A DNA stretch of 5,594 nucleotides. Origin: an uncultured Lachnospiraceae bacterium. GTDB taxonomy: Bacteria; Bacillota; Clostridia; Lachnospirales; Lachnospiraceae. Below, piece after piece: positions 5,534-5,594 of this stretch. Within the stretch, counting starts at the first letter, position 1, and each line of letters opens with the position of its first letter. The notes beneath the pieces are model-generated. The model was not told the origin of the DNA and made no database searches. It worked only from the letters and a program-made list of their open reading frames with translations. The DNA lies in contig CAMNQN010000210.1 in assembly GCA_946549155.1 (NCBI GenBank), forward strand, positions 1-5,594, read 5' to 3'. The position numbers and the translations under genes are program-made.

Positions 5534-5594
5534 AGTGGCGCCCGTTTCCCTTAGTTAAAGATATTGTTGGGTATCTCAAGATGTGTCATTCGAT
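5534..5594 (-). pseudogene. Decayed end of a helix-turn-helix domain in front of the regulator gene
   Basis: Immediately upstream of ATG 5533 the minus strand encodes RETGAT in frame, completing an ETGATMPDI motif that is typical of XRE helix-turn-helix domains (SKWETG-x-x-PDI). Just before it, a different frame reads HILRYPTISLTK (5585-5550). That aligns residue for residue with the expected EFLGVTKASVSK of the recognition helix. Two missing bases at about 5549 (AAG-G-GAA instead of AAG-TGG-GAA) would join the frames and restore the conserved Trp. Further up the same frame a TGA (5586-5588) also interrupts. The alignment is short and made by eye. Confidence 0.5.

Noticed and set aside
1..5594. 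Search for tRNA, rRNA, CRISPR repeats, insertion sequences, attachment sites or riboswitches
   Set aside because: No cloverleaf-like arms, spaced direct repeats, transposase fragments, terminal inverted repeats or recognisable aptamer cores were seen by eye on either strand.

Overview
The window reads as ordinary chromosomal DNA from a Gram-positive, anaerobic-type Firmicute, most likely a Clostridia/Lachnospiraceae gut bacterium. The evidence is strong AGGAGG-type ribosome binding sites, an extended -10 promoter (TATGGTAGAAT), an ECF sigma factor paired with a DUF4179-like membrane anti-sigma, and a regulator/ABC-ATPase/12-TM permease operon of a kind common in that group. Taxonomy is inferred from protein style only; no 16S or other marker is present.

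Layout from left to right. (1) Positions 1-184, minus strand: the first 61 codons of an aldo/keto reductase that runs off the left edge. (2) Positions 185-460: a divergent intergenic region. It holds the reductase promoter, a 13-nt inverted repeat in its leader, a candidate ECF-type promoter, and a cluster of TTTCAT/ATGAAA hexamers that includes a 21-bp near-palindrome. (3) Positions 461-1980, plus strand: a two-gene operon of ECF sigma factor and single-pass membrane anti-sigma, joined by an ATGA overlap. (4) Positions 2022-2062: a strong stem-loop between convergent operons, probably a bidirectional terminator. (5) Positions 2072-5533, minus strand: three overlapping genes, in transcription order a regulator-like protein, an ABC-type ATPase and its multi-membrane-span permease. 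(6) Positions 5534-5594: what looks like the decayed tail of a helix-turn-helix that the regulator gene should have had.

How the genes probably work together. The membrane anti-sigma should hold the sigma factor until an extracytoplasmic signal releases it, and the sigma probably drives its own operon. The ATPase and permease form one ABC exporter of unknown substrate. Their upstream partner is the sensor/C-terminal part of an XRE-type regulator whose DNA-binding head appears to be lost by a 2-nt frameshift plus a stop codon. No complete novel system is evident. The items most worth checking are the broken regulator, the internal strong start in the anti-sigma gene, and the repeat-rich divergent promoter region.
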